Shown piece after piece: positions 49,837 through 63,639 of a stretch of DNA of 64,000 nt (its first letter is position 1; each line of letters starts with the position of its first letter). The DNA comes from Channa striata (Eukaryota; Chordata; Actinopteri; Anabantiformes; Channidae), in assembly GCA_033026295.1 (NCBI GenBank), contig CM065168.1, positions 26,586,306 through 26,650,305 of the forward strand, written 5' to 3'. Under the pieces are notes generated by a model that saw only the letters and a program-made list of their open reading frames with translations, was not told the DNA's origin and did not search any database. A program made the position numbers and the translations under genes.

Positions 49837-49926
49837 CTTTGTCGAGTAGCCACTCGTCAACTACTCGACCAAGTCGGTATGGGATTCTTTGTCTAGCAAT
49901 AGCCAGGCGCTCATTATCAAAGTTCC
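49837..49926 (-). CDS. nrxn2: nrxn2 alternative cassette exon SS4 (30 residues)
   Basis: This is the splice-site-4 cassette of neurexin, 90 nt long. Flanked by the one-base phase of its neighbours it reads [31 protein letters not shown], the 30-residue insert conserved across vertebrate neurexins. It sits in the LNS6 loop. In the family, its inclusion weakens LRRTM binding, modulates neuroligin binding and permits cerebellin binding. On the minus strand the acceptor is TTTCTTAAAG before GGAACT, and the donor is the non-consensus AAAG|GTAATA. Exon length is a multiple of three and both edges share the same phase, so inclusion or skipping keeps frame. It is alone in 24.65 kb of intron: 13.5 kb upstream and 11.0 kb downstream. 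It has no long open reading frame of its own and was found by matching the peptide on the minus strand. Confidence 0.95.
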
Positions 49927-52720
49927 CTTTAAGAAATTTGGAGAAAACAAATTAAGAGACGTTAAAAAAATCTGGAAGTTGAAAGGTTAGAGGTTAGATG
50001 GGTAACATGGCAAATGTTTAGCAAGTTATGTTCTTTAACTCAGCTTTAGTGAGGACAGGAAGAACTCGATGTGTTTTTGGGCTGGTTTGGTTGGTTAGAC
50101 ATGTTAACAGCATTCTAGTTACCTTGAGTTTAAATGATGTTTAAATGTTAAACAGATTTATGAATTATTTAGATATAGTGTAATTGCATTTGTAGTGCTA
50201 ACTATATGCAAAGTGATTACACTTTAGAAATGCATTAGCAGTAATGAAGTAAATCAAGCTAGAATCACACACAGAACCAGCAATCATTGAACAACAGAAT
50301 TATTACGCTGTGGAAGAATGAAAGGTTAAAAAAACATCTCAGTCTCAGCAGTAATCCATTGTTATTTCACATAAGCATGAGATAATCACACGGTACTAAA
50401 ACACATTTCATGGTTGTTTCAAGGAAGACATATTTTAGTTCCCTTTGCACACAATGAGTTGCTGATTAGCAAATCACCACCTCCCAAATCTGACAACAGG
50501 ATGGCATTCTGCCTGTGATGCATCACTTCACTTTGAATCTGACTCTTCTACTTTAACCAAAGTGAAAAGGATTTAGTGAAACCATCAGCAATGTGTTTTG
50601 CTCAGTTTTTTCCCCTTATGCATTAATTGAGCACTTCTCAGTGGCACTCGGCAATTAGCATCACTTCATCAGCGTGTCAAAGAAGTTTCATCACAGCTGC
50701 GCAAACTTATTATCCCACACTTCACTTCAATCAACCTCGGGGTCATGCTGCGTACATCTCAGATACTGTCAATAAAGTCGGAGTGAGAGTTAGGGGGAGA
50801 AGAGGGCTGATGGTGACCAGGCTGGGAGTTTGATTAAGTCTAATCTGGCTGCAATGTCAAAGACCTAATTAGGAGTTTTTGTCTATATCAAAAGGCGGTA
50901 TTTGAGGATTATAAGTTAAAATCTGAGAATAATAATAAAAAAAGAGATCAGGTAATCCCCAGGCATCCTTAAGGGGAACTGATATTTCAGGGGTTCCTGG
51001 AAACTGAGGAGGATATGATGCCATTTTAATTTCTCACAGCAGTGATTAAGAAATATGTCCCTTTCTACATACATAAGTCAACTCTCAGAGTGAGTTCACA
51101 TAATGTGATGTGTACTACATTACCCTGTACTACATCAAGTAAAATAAAACTCACAAGCATCTTTGACCAACGGACTACAATCCCAGTCTTCTCTGGACTT
51201 TACCCAGAGGTTGTGTGTGCTTCTCTGACAGTCTAGAGAGCACCTGGACCTTGACTGCAAGTCCTCTAGTACCAAGTTTAAATTATGTGCATGTGCCTGT
51301 ACATGGATATAGTGTGCTACTCTGTGTTGATATCATGGGAGGATTCAAAGTGAATAAATGGGTGTGTTGACAACATTTCTATAAGGCAACTGCTTTTTTT
51401 GACACACTTCAATGTATTATGAATAAAACACTATTTTCAACAGCATTCTTTTTACATCATGTTGAGAAAATGTCTGGATCTGATTCTCTGGACATTGTTT
51501 AAAGTTTATATGTGAAAGGGACTATAGCCTCTACAAATGAGCAGACACTGTTTTCTGCTGGCCCTAGAATTTATCAAACTGAACCAAACTCACAAGAGTG
51601 GTAAAGCAGATATTTTTCTTAGAAACATAGCTGTGATTTTGCCTTAAATAATAAATGAACATCATTTTCAGAGTTCTGAGCTAATTGGAGTTTAATCCGG
51701 ACTTGACTGATTTAGTAGTTATGAGACATTAAATTTTGAAGATCCACTGGGCTTGACAAGTGCTGCTCAATTGATCTGCAGAGACACAGGACACTGAACG
51801 AGAGTTTGGGACCAAACAAAAACAGCAAATACAAAAAACAGTAAAGTCTGTCCTGCATTTCAACTAGTATGCTGTGATTGCCCCCATCATCTTTGTGCTG
51901 CTGCAGTAATCTGAAATAGACCACCTCTCTGTTCTGCAGTACCTACTTCAACTCCCCAGGGGTCTCTCTACCCACGCCTGCCTGCGCAATATTGGCTCAC
52001 ACAGTCTGAGGAGGTGTGTGTGCATACTGTGTATGAACACACGCGTGGTCTCTGTGCACAGGGAAGAGGGCCACGGTGAAAAGGATAATGAGAACTGTAC
52101 AGAAAAAGATGGGCAGCAGAGAGGTAGAAGGCAGGAATGAATGACAACCAGCAGATGGATGGAGAAGCGTATGGAGGACGAGTAGAATGGACATGTAAGT
52201 GACGGTGGTCCCCATGTAACACATGACTCACTGTCATTTACATGCTGCACCTGTAGCTTTGTGTGTTCCTCTGGGTGAGAACGGACTTAGAAAGTGACAG
52301 ATAGCAAATGGGGCACATAAATTGTTACTGGTTGTTTTCACCTTTTTATAATCCATAATTGCAAGTAATGATGCTTTTTATCACCTGCAATAATGCCTCA
52401 ATTAACCCCACTGGGGGTCTGAAAAGTCTAAAAGGTGCAACCATTATTTTCTTCAATGTTACACTAGTTTTTAATGACTTTAAACCCACATTTTAAGGGC
52501 AGAATCTCATTTTATTGGCGTTGATTATGGAGAGATTTAGCAACACGCAGTACTTCTCTTAACTGCAATGGCAGCCAAGTGTCTGAAATTCAGAGAAAAA
52601 TGAATTGCGGCATTTTAGTGTGACCAGTTACATGCATGTGTTCACACTGCACTTCTGATTAGCTAGGTAGTACTCTGCTGTCTGGAAAGGCGGTGCAACA
52701 ATTACACACAGCATGCAGCA

Positions 52721-52755
52721 CCCCCCCTCCCCCCCCCCCCCCCCACACACACACA
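52721..52755. repeat. Composite poly-C plus (CA)n tract
   Basis: The run is C7-T-C16 or so, followed directly by (CA)n, on plus. In nrxn2 transcript sense it is a TG repeat followed by a G-run. Confidence 0.9.
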
Positions 52756-54045
52756 GCCCCATTTTAGAGGTGGCATGGGAACTCTGCAGAAATCAGAGAG
52801 TTAGAGAAGGAGAGATGGTTGCTGCTGGTAGCATCGAGACACAGAGAGACAGAGTGAAGAGGGAAAGACGGTAAAAAAAAAAGAGAGATGGGTGTGGTGA
52901 TGGCGGGGTTGCTAAGAAAAGATGTTCAAAATAATAACAGAGCAAAAGGAAAATAGTGGGAGGCAGGAGTCCTTAGTGAGATGAATCAATCTTTTGCGTG
53001 TATGTTCTCCTCCTACTGCTGCATCTGCTCTAGCGTCCACAAATCCTGCCTAAATCTCCTCCCTCTTCCAACTTTCTTGTCTGAATCACACTTTCACACT
53101 TTCAGGTTAATTCTATCAAGGGCCCATTTCTATAATGCAAGTAATTGTTGATAGACAATATCAACTGGAGAGATGTAGTTCTCCCTCTAGTGGAAGCTGC
53201 TAGACACTACAAAGCATGTAACTTCTACTTCCTCCTCACCAGTCATTCTGTCCTGTTTTGCTACTTCTGCTCTTTCCTTATTCCCCTTTCCTTGTCCTGC
53301 TCCCTTATTCATTCCCTCTTGCTTACCCTTTCCACTCTAACCACCATTTTTCTCTGCTTGTCCTTCCCTTATTCTCAAACAATCACTCATCCTCACTTCA
53401 TTCTGTCCTTTCTCTTACCCTGCTGCCAAAGTCCATTTTGATTTCTTTCCTAATTCCCTCCCTGCCCCATCTTCTCCTTGCACTTTACCACACTCACCCA
53501 ATCGTCTTCCTGTTCTATTCTCCATTATGTCCTATTTCCCCTCTTCTTTCCACAACTTCATCTGTTATTTGACCATTTCTCTTGCTTCCTTATGTGCCCT
53601 TTCAGTGTCTGTTCGTTTTGAAATTATTGTCTAACTTGTTCCATCAATCCTATTCTTGTGTTTCTTGTACCTTTACTCGATTCTATCCCTCTTTCCTTCT
53701 TCATAGCCTGGTTTAGTAGTGGGAGATTACATTTGGTACACTGTAAAACAGACATTAACATCCCTTACTGCACAGACACTGTCTGGTCAAGTGTGGAGTA
53801 GGGGAAGTAATAAATGCTAAGAGTGAAGTGTGTGTACAATATGCAAATGTGTGATGGCTCTTTCCTTGGCAAACAGGAGATAGTAAAAACATTGTCTTCA
53901 ACAACTAAAAAATTACAGCAGAACCAACAAACAATAGTTTTGCATTTCTGCTCCAAACAAAAAGATGGATATGGGAAACTGGTGAAACAGTGAATACTAT
54001 AAAAATAATAGTTCTGTCTGAGCAAAAACATACATAGAGATGTAG

Positions 54046-54072
54046 TAAAAAAAAAAAAATATATATATAAAA
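54046..54072. repeat. Poly-A then (AT)n low-complexity run
   Basis: A-run followed by ATATATATA and a further A-run in the SS4-upstream intron. Confidence 0.8.
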
Positions 54073-55589
54073 AAACCCAGTCTCTTTGTGTCGACTACAT
54101 CGCAGAAAAATTAAATTCCTCCATGTCCTGCTTGTTTTTTTGTATCTGTTTGCATTCAGATCTTTGGAGAAATAAATCATTCTGAGTTAACCAGTGAAAC
54201 TTTTCCCTTCTTGCTCCCCTCCCCACCACCTGAAGCCTGCTCTGCATCAGAATGGAGGTTAGATTAAACAGCTGGGCCCTTCTTTTCTCCCTTACCATCA
54301 TTATCACACTCGCTCCAATCCCAAGACTTTTCCCTTTGCTTGATATGGAAGACACAGAAACAATGCAATCAAACCTGGCGCTTAAGGAAATCTGATATAC
54401 AAGAGAGAGTAAATAAAAATGTGACTCTAAACTTCTTTTTTATTAGCCAACTTTGGCTAATGGGCACCAGTGGATACAGTCAGTTTACATGAAAACTATA
54501 CTCTCCTAACTGTGCACTCCACTGATTTTACATGTTTTTTGTCACTACAAAAAAAAAAAAACAAATGATGTCATTGTGATGTCATCAGGGGTATAACAAA
54601 CCTGTGTTCCATGCTAAGCTTCTGATGTTTGAAAGTCACAGGCCCTTGGCGGGGATGCAATTGAATGCATTATGTTTTACCGTTCCATTGACTCGTCAAC
54701 AAATGTTATAGCATATTTGCTCAGATGATGCATTGGGTGGTTGAAGGGTAGTCCCATTTCATAGGGGGATATTTCAATCACTGCCTCTTAAAGCTCTGTT
54801 TGAAATGTGACCTCAAAAACTGAGCACTCCAAAAAGAGATTTTGGAGAGAGATATAAAATGTGAATTGGGATTAGATCTAAAACTCAGGAAATATCACCA
54901 TCCTCTGCACTGATGTGGTGATAACATGACCCCCAAACCTTTTAATAAATTAGTCTTCATATTGTAAAACTGTATCTGGCAAAATCTGGTCATTCAGAAT
55001 GAGAAATTATATGTATTTTGTTGATCTATCACCATTTTAATTCTTATTCATAAGGCAATAGCCAAGTACCAGTCTACCAGTAGTCTAATAAACTGGTATG
55101 TAAATACCACATCTGAAAAAAGAGCATGAACCCCAACCCATAAACATCAGAGACTAGTCCACCTTTATCCAAACTAGGCATGTATGTTTGCCAAGATAAT
55201 ACGCCTGCGGCTCAGGACCCCCTGAAGCTCACATCGTTCACCCTGAAACACACTCTCTACTCTGGAGTCCAGAACCCTGTCTTTCCTTCTCTCCCACCCA
55301 ATGGTGGGCCTGGAGCATTGGCTGGATTCATAAAGACAGGACCCCCGTCCTAAGTAGGTATTACAGCTGTTTGGCTGAGGCACAGCAAGGGCACGCTGAT
55401 GGACTTCCACCTTCGGGAGACATAGAGCAAGGTGGAGGATGGGTGAGAGACCTGTGCAGCATGCAAGCAATGTCGAGCGTCTGTATCTGGAAGAGCTGGA
55501 GTCTAACATGTTGATATTCTAATGTATGAATCACACACTGTTATGTTTTGTCTCCATATCAGTACATACTGTATGTTAGTGACTACATG

Positions 55590-55605
55590 AACGTGTGTGT
55601 GTGTC
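55590..55605. repeat. Short (GT)n microsatellite
   Basis: GT dinucleotide run with one C interruption in the SS4-upstream intron. Confidence 0.75.
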
Positions 55606-58600
55606 TGTGTATGGAGACTCTCCAAGCAGCCAAATGTGTATCCTGTAGCTCTGCAGGCAGCCAGATGCCCTTGTACAGGACACCCACATTGGAAATCCAT
55701 CCAAAAGAATGAAGATTACATTGGAGACGATTGGCCACCAGCCACACCCCCCCCCCCTCGCTGAAACTTCTGTCTGTCGGCTAGCCTCATTCTGTTTTTC
55801 ATTAGGTAACTTTAGATGGATCACTCTCATATCCACTGGGTGTTTTTGAGAGAAAACCACTGCCCCATGTACTGCAACCCAGTACATCTTCATCTTATCA
55901 GGAGGACCTGTTTAAGTTCTAAAGCTTTTAAAGCTTTCTTAAAAGAGGTGAAGTCTGGAAAAAAATAATATTGCAACCAGTTTAACACAGACATATAAAT
56001 AGACTAAGAAAAAATAGATTGGTGGTTCGAGAAAATGACTAACACAAATTGAGTGTACCAGCCTCAAAATCAGATAAAAATGCACTCTGCTAACCAATGT
56101 TTGTTGTTCTATCCCTCCAACTCGTTTAATCCTTAGATTGCAGAAAAGTCGTGTTTCTTCATGTGAAGCAATGTGGGATAATCAAGTGATTTTCTTTTCC
56201 CATTCATGCCTTTCTTCAATGTAAACACATGGCCTACCGCTGCATTTGAAACTGATATCTCACTGTTTTAGCTGCTAACTTATCTTTCATCTGTGCAGCA
56301 GTTATCAATTCAACAGCTCATTTTCATTTCTTCTACTCTCTCTTCTCCCCTTGACAGGATCCTCACCACCTTTCATCTTTGCCACAGCGGATTTGTGCGA
56401 AGGGTGGCTACCGGAGTGTGCCCCCCACTCATGTGGAAATCAAAGTTGTCACTTTTCTAATTACCCAGAGCAATTTTTCCCCCCTCCCGCACTGCACTGC
56501 TTAGCTGTGCCTCTCCCTCTGCTCATCATTACTTCCTTTACTATTTCCCTGCTCTCTGTCTTTCGCTCTCTCTCCATCATCCCATAGCCACAGGCCAATA
56601 ATTGGAGATACCCTCCAACTGTGCAAGATCCAATCAGAAGGAGGCGCAGAGCACCAGAGGCCCAATAAGAGCCTGCAGAATGAAGGGGAACTGTTCATCA
56701 GTGACAAGTGACTAAGCTGGCTGACTTCAATTAGGTCTTTCTTACTTTTTCTGTGCTTTACATTTCTAAATATAATAATAAAAAAAAAATCCAAAGTGTG
56801 GTAAATGTCGGCCGTTGTTTGGATCATATCATGGTCATATCAGAAAGATGGCCTAATAGAACAAGCATATGCAGCTTTTTTTGCTTTGAGGGTGTTATTA
56901 CAACGGAGTGTGACTTTAAAAACTTCACCTGTTAACACTGATAACTGCGAGGATTAATGAACAATCTCTTTAATTTATATGTTAATTTAGGCAGTGAGCA
57001 TTTACCAGAATCACTGAGCTACCTTTTGGGGCCAGTGAAACATTCTTCACTATGGACAGAATGTTCAGATCCTTTTCTTAAAGTTACTTTATGTTATGCA
57101 ACATTTATCTTTTTTTAAAATCTAGAATTATGGAAAACCTAATATGGAGAAGTGCTGTCAAAACCTCCAGTGACATGCACTTATTGAACAAAACTGACAG
57201 CAGTGCAGATACATTTGCTATTGCAGGGTCCTGAGTGAGGCTCACATTTTAATTTTTTCAGCAATTTCTACTTAATTAGTAAGTTTTGTAACTTCTAATT
57301 TATTGTAATTGATTAACACCTGAAGGGCTGGGCAGAGTGTGGCAGATGGTAGAAGAACAGGGGGGTGTGGGGCAGGGTGGGTTGCCTTCAAGTCTCGTGC
57401 ATTTGTTAGCTCAAGTTGCACATTGTATTAGTAACATATCAAAGCCAGGCACTCAGTATTCTCAATAACTACTTGGGCTTTACAGAGATATGCCAATTTA
57501 TTAGGTACACCTGCTAAAATGAAGATAATCTAAACATGGAGGTTTAAATACATACAACCTTTTCTAAAGTTGTGATGTTCATAAAGCTGAAACTCTCAGT
57601 AAGTTAATCTAAAGGTGAATAATCAATAATTCAGGCAGTATTTGTATAATCTTAAACAATGCTGTTAGGAAAATATAATAATTTATTAACAGAGGAAAAA
57701 AAATTACAAAATGGAAAATTTGACTGTAGCCCTAGTTCAACTGAATGGTGCAGTCTTTAGTTAGATGTACTTATTACACTGGCAACTGAGTATATTATGA
57801 CACAAAAAGCTCATTTTAATCATTTAACTATAAGTAAATCTGAGGAGAATCACGTGACAAAATTTGAAACTACAAATGCTGTTTAGCAAAAAGTACATGT
57901 GTACAAAGTAAAGATTCAGTGTAAATGAGTTGTCCTTTTACTATACTACAAGCTAACAGATAAATGAGTCTAGCTCACAGTTTATAGAGATGCTCCTTCC
58001 AAACAATGTGATCGTAAAGATGGCCACAGTGCACCACCCTACACTCTCATCCATCATCTGCTGCTCAGTGGACCATCAAAATCACACAGGTCTGCTTCCA
58101 TATTCTTTGGAGGCTCGAGCTGGTGAAGTGAAATCCGGAGTGTGCTCAGATAAGTCCATGTGCCTCCGGCCATTTGTCTGCCAGTGTTGTCGTGCGTAGA
58201 CTGCACCCCTCCTTTGTCCAAATCCCGCCGCTCTCTCCCATACTTTCAGCATTTAACGGGCACTGTTGAGTGCTTTCATATTGCTTTTCCTTAAGGGTAA
58301 CAGTAGCGGGTCTTCTGCTCAACCTCCCCTCCTCACACCACCTCTCCATCTTCCCTGCTTATTCAGTCTTGGTTTTCTTTTTCTTTGAGCATAGAGGTTG
58401 CCAAGACAAAGATGGATATCGAGAAACAGTGAGGGCATAAAGACGATGATAAAAAGGGGTGTGTGGAAGGAGAGAGCACAGCCGAGAGCTTTGTTGACCC
58501 CTTTTCTTAGACCATTTATCGGAGGAGTAAGAACACCTTAACAGCTCAGGTAGAAGAGCTGGAGCTGACCTTGCTGGCACAAAGAGAGGCTTTTCCCCTG

Positions 58601-61600
58601 TGAATCCATACCTCTCTTCTTCCCTATTCCCTGTCTCTAATGGTCAGCTTTCAAGCACGCCTTAGAGAACAAAAAAGGGATGACAGTGGCTTTCTCTTTG
58701 CCATCCCTCTTTCTTTTGCTGCCCTTGATTTATGATTTGTATTAAGAGGTGTATTGTCTAAACACTGTTGAGTCTGAGAGTATCTCAAGTAGCAAGTGAT
58801 TTGGGTTTGGTTATGAAATTATTTCTAGCTCCTATACATTGCTGTGTTGTCTGTGAAGATGCTTGCATGTGCTGTGTCTTACTGTACAGGCTATGTGTAA
58901 TTTCCCAGCTGTGATGCAATCCAATTTGTGAGGCACCTATTATTCAGTAACATGCAAAGACTCATCCATCACAGCAGTGACAGCCGCTAGCTTCCAGCAT
59001 GCATCGTACTTTATTTTTTCCACCCAACGTCTTCTTCTCTCTTCTCCTTCAGTCCATCATTTTTCCAGCTATGTATCCCCAGCACTTTGCTGTGGAGTGC
59101 TATTGCTTTTCCTACCCTCAATATCCCCTGCTGTCAGCCCCTCCATCCATGCATTACCCCTGCCACTGCCACTTCCTCCTTCTAATTCTGCTCAGCTGCA
59201 GCCCAGTGAGAAACTAAAGTAAAGTGACAACTTTATATTGAATCTACTGCCCGTAAGTGCTGGCAAGTGAGAAAGTAAGTGTGGAACGAAGACACCGCGC
59301 TGTGCACTATCATTGCTTATAATGACACAGTTATAAGGCAAAATATGGTAATCACAGCGAATACACACTGTAATAGTGACAATATAACTACAGTTGTAAA
59401 ATGCATAATAATTATCCCAAGCTTAGGGGGCACAGCAGTGAAGTCCAAATGCCAAGTGTGGTATAAACCCTAGAGGAAATGAACAGATCTTTCCAGAATC
59501 CCCTTCTTAATTTAATGTCATAATTTACTGTCTCGAATTACTGTGATTACAAAAAGAGTGTGTAATGTGTAATGTGAGGTGATTTGCAAAGAGCAAAGAT
59601 GTGGAGGTGAAGGGGAAATGTGACACAAAGCAGAAGGAGGGAGAGAAGGTACAAAGCACCTCCTTTCTGTACACTCAGGTGCACATACATGGTGACACAA
59701 AACATAAATTCACCACCAAGGAACATCTTCTTCCCCGTAGCTCTTTTATTCTCTTACCCTGTGGTGCTCCTGGAAGGGCAGCAAGCCTCTCATAAGAGAG
59801 GGATTAACATTGTATTATCTTTTACATTAACATTTAAGGTCAGTGTTAAATGTACTTTAATGAAATTTTAAATCCAGTCTATGTAACTTCTAGAAGAAGT
59901 AATGAGACATTCTTCCTCCTTCCTCCTTAATTAATAAGCAAGAAAATACATCATTTAATTCATTACATTCTGGGGTGATGTGAATATGTAGTGTAGTCTA
60001 TGTCTATAACACTGAAAACAATAACCCTAGATACAAAAGACAGCGCTGTTTCCTTTTGTTTGCTGTGTGTTTATTAGGGTTGTTCGGGTCCAGTTTTTGG
60101 CCCTAAGACTGATCCAGTATCTGCAGATATTGATTCCAATTCAGTTTTTTTTTCGACATACATAAAAACAAATAAAATCGCAGTTGTGGAGCGTTAACCA
60201 CACCTCCTTTTTCACACTAAAATGTCTGTTCAAAACTACAGTTGTGTAGTGGAGTGAAGCATCTTAATATCTTTGTCGGGCTTTGTACAGACAACAGCTA
60301 CAGACAACATTTTAACTAACGAGGTAATCACTGATTTGATGTTGGCTGAAAGGTTGACACGGACAAAACACATTTATTGTTCATTCAGCTTTTAGTATTA
60401 ATTCAACAGCGATAAGTCTTACTGGTGTTTATGCCAGTCAATCAGAAGGGAATAGGCAATGGTATTTAAAAAAAAAAAAATCACCCCAAACACGTTGCAG
60501 ATTAAACAACTATCCATATCAGATCCGTGGACTTTACTATCAGCAGATGATAAGGGAATCAAGTGTGAAATAGTACAATTATAGTCCGTGTGGAACTGCT
60601 TCTAACATCTGCCTATTCATCTGTAGCCAGGTTGAGATGCTCAGCATGACACAGGGGTGTTCTTATTAAGACAGTGTGTTATATTGGGAATATGGCAGGT
60701 GGGGCAGGCCAGTAACTGTTTCTAGCAGGACCCACTGGGGACACCTGACACACTGGATTAGCTGGCTGCATGCTCGTCTAACACTTTTTGTCTGCTTTCT
60801 GTCCATCAAATGCATGCGTGCACACACATGCACGAAAAGAAAAAAATGAGCATGACACACACTAGACACATAATGTCATGCACGCAAATAGACGTGCGCA
60901 CTGTCGTATGTCGAATCAGACATGGACAAAAACACCAACAGACACTCACGCTCCCTGAGGACTACAAACATCACTTTGTGGACATCAGGAGAAGTGTTGC
61001 TTCTCTGCTGAATGTGCTCGACCCGTGACGACCACGTTTGCAGTCAACATCCTGTCTCTCCAAATCATCACCTAGCAATGGCCTTCTGCTTATACGCTTT
61101 GGCCCTAATGGAGGCTTTGAATGCAAACACTTCTGAAATTAACAAGCATTTTGGTAGATGCCTTAATTACAGTGTCACGGTCTTCCCCTTGACAAATGGT
61201 TGGTTTACATTCTCTCTTCCATCCTTACTGTCCTTGTCCTTCTCTGGGAAACCTTACATTTCTCATGCCATTGTAAATAAATAGAGAAATAACACAAAAT
61301 ATTCTGCAGTGGGACACAGCATTAGAGAGACTAAACATTTGAATAACAACCAAACGAGGCAGCCTGATGTGGGTCACAAAAATCCCTCTGGGGAAACTGT
61401 GCTTCCTTGTTTTTTAAGTTGAACCTGATAAATATGGCATCAGGTAACAACTTTTTTTTATTTCCAAATCTGGCTACATGGACATTTAAAGATGTTTTCC
61501 GTGTTCCACTGGGACAAGAAGACAATGATACCGTATAATATAAGCATCAAGAAAATCAAGTAGGTCTGAATATGTTGTGAGTGTTTTGTTTCGTTTAGTG

Positions 61601-63467
61601 AATTAGAACATGTCTAAATCTCCAATCTAGGTCACAGGAACTAGTTTCAGCAGGGGAGCTCCCCCTTTTTCTTTCTTCTTTTTACAAATTTTAGCTTTGC
61701 TCCCTCTCCTTGCACACCTTCTGTCTCAGTTAGAGACTCTCTCTCCCATGTATTACGCCGCCCTTCTGTGCCACAGCCTCATCTGAGGTTTTGCTTTCCT
61801 AATGTGCAACATCTCTGTTTCCCCAGCATGCCGCCGCTCCACCAGAACGATGCGAGTGGAATGGCTTACATAGATAAATCAAAGCTATCCTATAAGCAAC
61901 CTCTGTTCATTTCTTCCCCATAACCTTACATTAGTCAGACAAACACAAAACTCCAGTAAACTAACAACAGCTAAATAATTTTTGATCAGCAAAAGATGAG
62001 CAATATAAATGTTTGACAAAGACGCACACAGGGGTGTGTGGAGAGGAACAAAAGGAATACAATATGTGCTGTGCATTAATGTTTCTTGATGAAACAAAAC
62101 AAATTCAGATGACGACACCCACTTGCCAATGTTAACAGGCTGCTCTGCTGTTATTTTCTAAGCAGTTAGTGCTATTGTTAGTTGAAGTCTCCTGTTTGGA
62201 GCATGTGATGTAGCGAAAAGGCTGCATTTCCATCATAATAATAACTGAAAAGAGTGAACTGTCAGAGGGCGCTTCCTCTTCTGGCTGTGATGCATGCCCC
62301 TCAGTCCGGCCTCGCTGTGCTGATGGATGAGCAACAGAATATGCTTCTCTCAATGCCAAAACAAAGCCTCAAAATATGGGATCACTGCTGTGACAGAGAA
62401 TGTCACAGTCCCATTGCTCTATATGTCAAATGCAGTAAATATCATGGACACATTAGCGGCACTCATCCCTGCTGTTTGAAACAATGCTGATACAAATTGA
62501 CTTTAGTGGGAAAGAAGATTTTCAAGTCAGACACCATCGATACAGATAGAAATACTAGTGGGCAAAATTGTTCCACTTATATGAATGCACCAGATCCTCA
62601 AGGCTTTGTGAAACTCCTATATTAATAATCAGGCTATTTGTCATTAACATGATCATTATTAGCTAACACTGGCAGGCAATAAAGCCTGGCTTAGCGTGCT
62701 GTTTACCAAATGCAAACTTGTGATGGGAACACAAAATGTCTTCCTTTGAACAACCATGAACAAAGACGAGAACACAATGCAGAGAGAATTTAAGCAGGAG
62801 CTTCTGCGCGACCAAAAATAGCCTCATAATTCAGGCTAAAATAGAATACCATGATTATAGTTAAACAACAAGCTGGGGAATTAGTACGCTCCCAGCAGCG
62901 AGTGACTCATCGGGTGTTTGCCCTCGTTTAAAGTCTGTATGTGTAATGGTGCTGCGGCTGTGTTTATCTTGGAGCTGAGGCATGACTTACAAACACCTCC
63001 ACATACTTTCCCAGCATGAGGTGTCCTCCCTCTGTATCCAGTCCAAAACCCATGCTCACCAGCCATACCTGCATATTCACGTGGTGCTGGCCTCAATTCA
63101 ACACTGGCGTTCACAGTGCCAGCAGCTACAATGGTAGACTAAATGCAGAGAGCTGGATGCTCTTAGATGGGAAATTGGTTGCCTGAGGAAGGCTGTTTGG
63201 CTCTTCCTGCCTTTTAGACCAGAAGCTGACTTAATCACCTAGAACAATGCAAGCACGCTCTATATATGAATGTCACAATAAATAAGCCAAAGTGCTACAA
63301 AGGAACACTTTTAAAGGCACATAGGAGGCTGAATTACTTAATAATATTTATGTAAGTAAGGAAGTATGTAAGCTCCTTTTTTCTCTCTCCACTGTGTTAC
63401 GCAGTATATTTCAGGATTCGCACTGTGAGGGTTCCCTTAGTCCATAAATTCGCAGTCCTGTTCCTAC

Positions 63468-63639
63468 CTGAGGGAAAACGTTCGATGACAGGCTGGTTGT
63501 CCACCTGCAGTGTGGCATTGCCACCACTGCGTGTGAATCGCACCACATGGTATTTGCCGTCGCTCACCATCACCGCGCTCTCCTCGATGGTTATGTCGTC
63601 CGTTCCCACGTTGAAGATCACTCCGACCTTTCCCCGTTC
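63468..63639 (-). CDS. nrxn2: nrxn2 exon: first half of LNS6 (laminin G) domain
   Basis: This internal coding exon of neurexin-2 is 172 nt, starts in phase 0 and leaves one extra base. It encodes the N-terminal half of the sixth LNS domain, the presynaptic module that binds neuroligins, LRRTMs and cerebellins. Visible family signatures are FNVGTDDITIEES, DGKYHVVRFTRSGGNATLQV and PVIERFPSG. The NAT sequon is a probable N-glycosylation site. On the minus strand the acceptor is CTTGTGCAG before GAACGG, and the donor is G|GTAGGA after CCC TCA. The first residues, ERGKVG, align with the HQGKIG/DQGTVG of mammalian neurexins as I recall them, so no insertion is needed. The final G completes a Gly codon with either the SS4 cassette or the 38816 exon. 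The preceding exon is not in the window. Paralogue 2 is favoured over 1 and 3 by the stalk further downstream. Confidence 0.95.

Larger units (their letters stand above)
49927..63467 (-). other. nrxn2 intron upstream of SS4 (13.5 kb)
   Basis: This runs from donor GTAGGA (63467) to the SS4 acceptor (49927). Contents noted are a composite poly-C/(CA)n tract at 52721-52755, a CT-rich stretch at 53220-53580 and an A/AT run at 54046-54069. A (GT)n lies at 55590-55605 and a C-tract near 55746-55757. Sequence at 60070-60530 may be a decayed DNA transposon. No exon is recognised. The CT-rich stretch opens frames on plus that encode only Ser/Leu/Pro-rich low complexity. Confidence 0.75.

Noticed and set aside
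49701..49955. Plus-strand 84-codon open frame across the SS4 exon
   Set aside because: Antisense shadow; the conserved peptide is on the minus strand with correct splice phases.
53145..53572. Two overlapping plus-strand open frames, Ser/Leu/Pro-rich
   Set aside because: They come from a CT-rich low-complexity stretch; both frames are open because stops are rare in such sequence.
57488..57520. AATTTATTAGGTACACCTGC, a motif I associate with the end of a fish dispersed element
   Set aside because: Only about 20 bp match from memory and no element body or partner terminus was found.
60070..60530. Possible decayed hAT-like element (TAGGGTTGTTCGGG, GATCCAGTATCTGCAG, ATCCATATCAGATCC)
   Set aside because: It resembles the terminal sequence style of fish hAT elements, but I could not define terminal inverted repeats or an 8-bp duplication.
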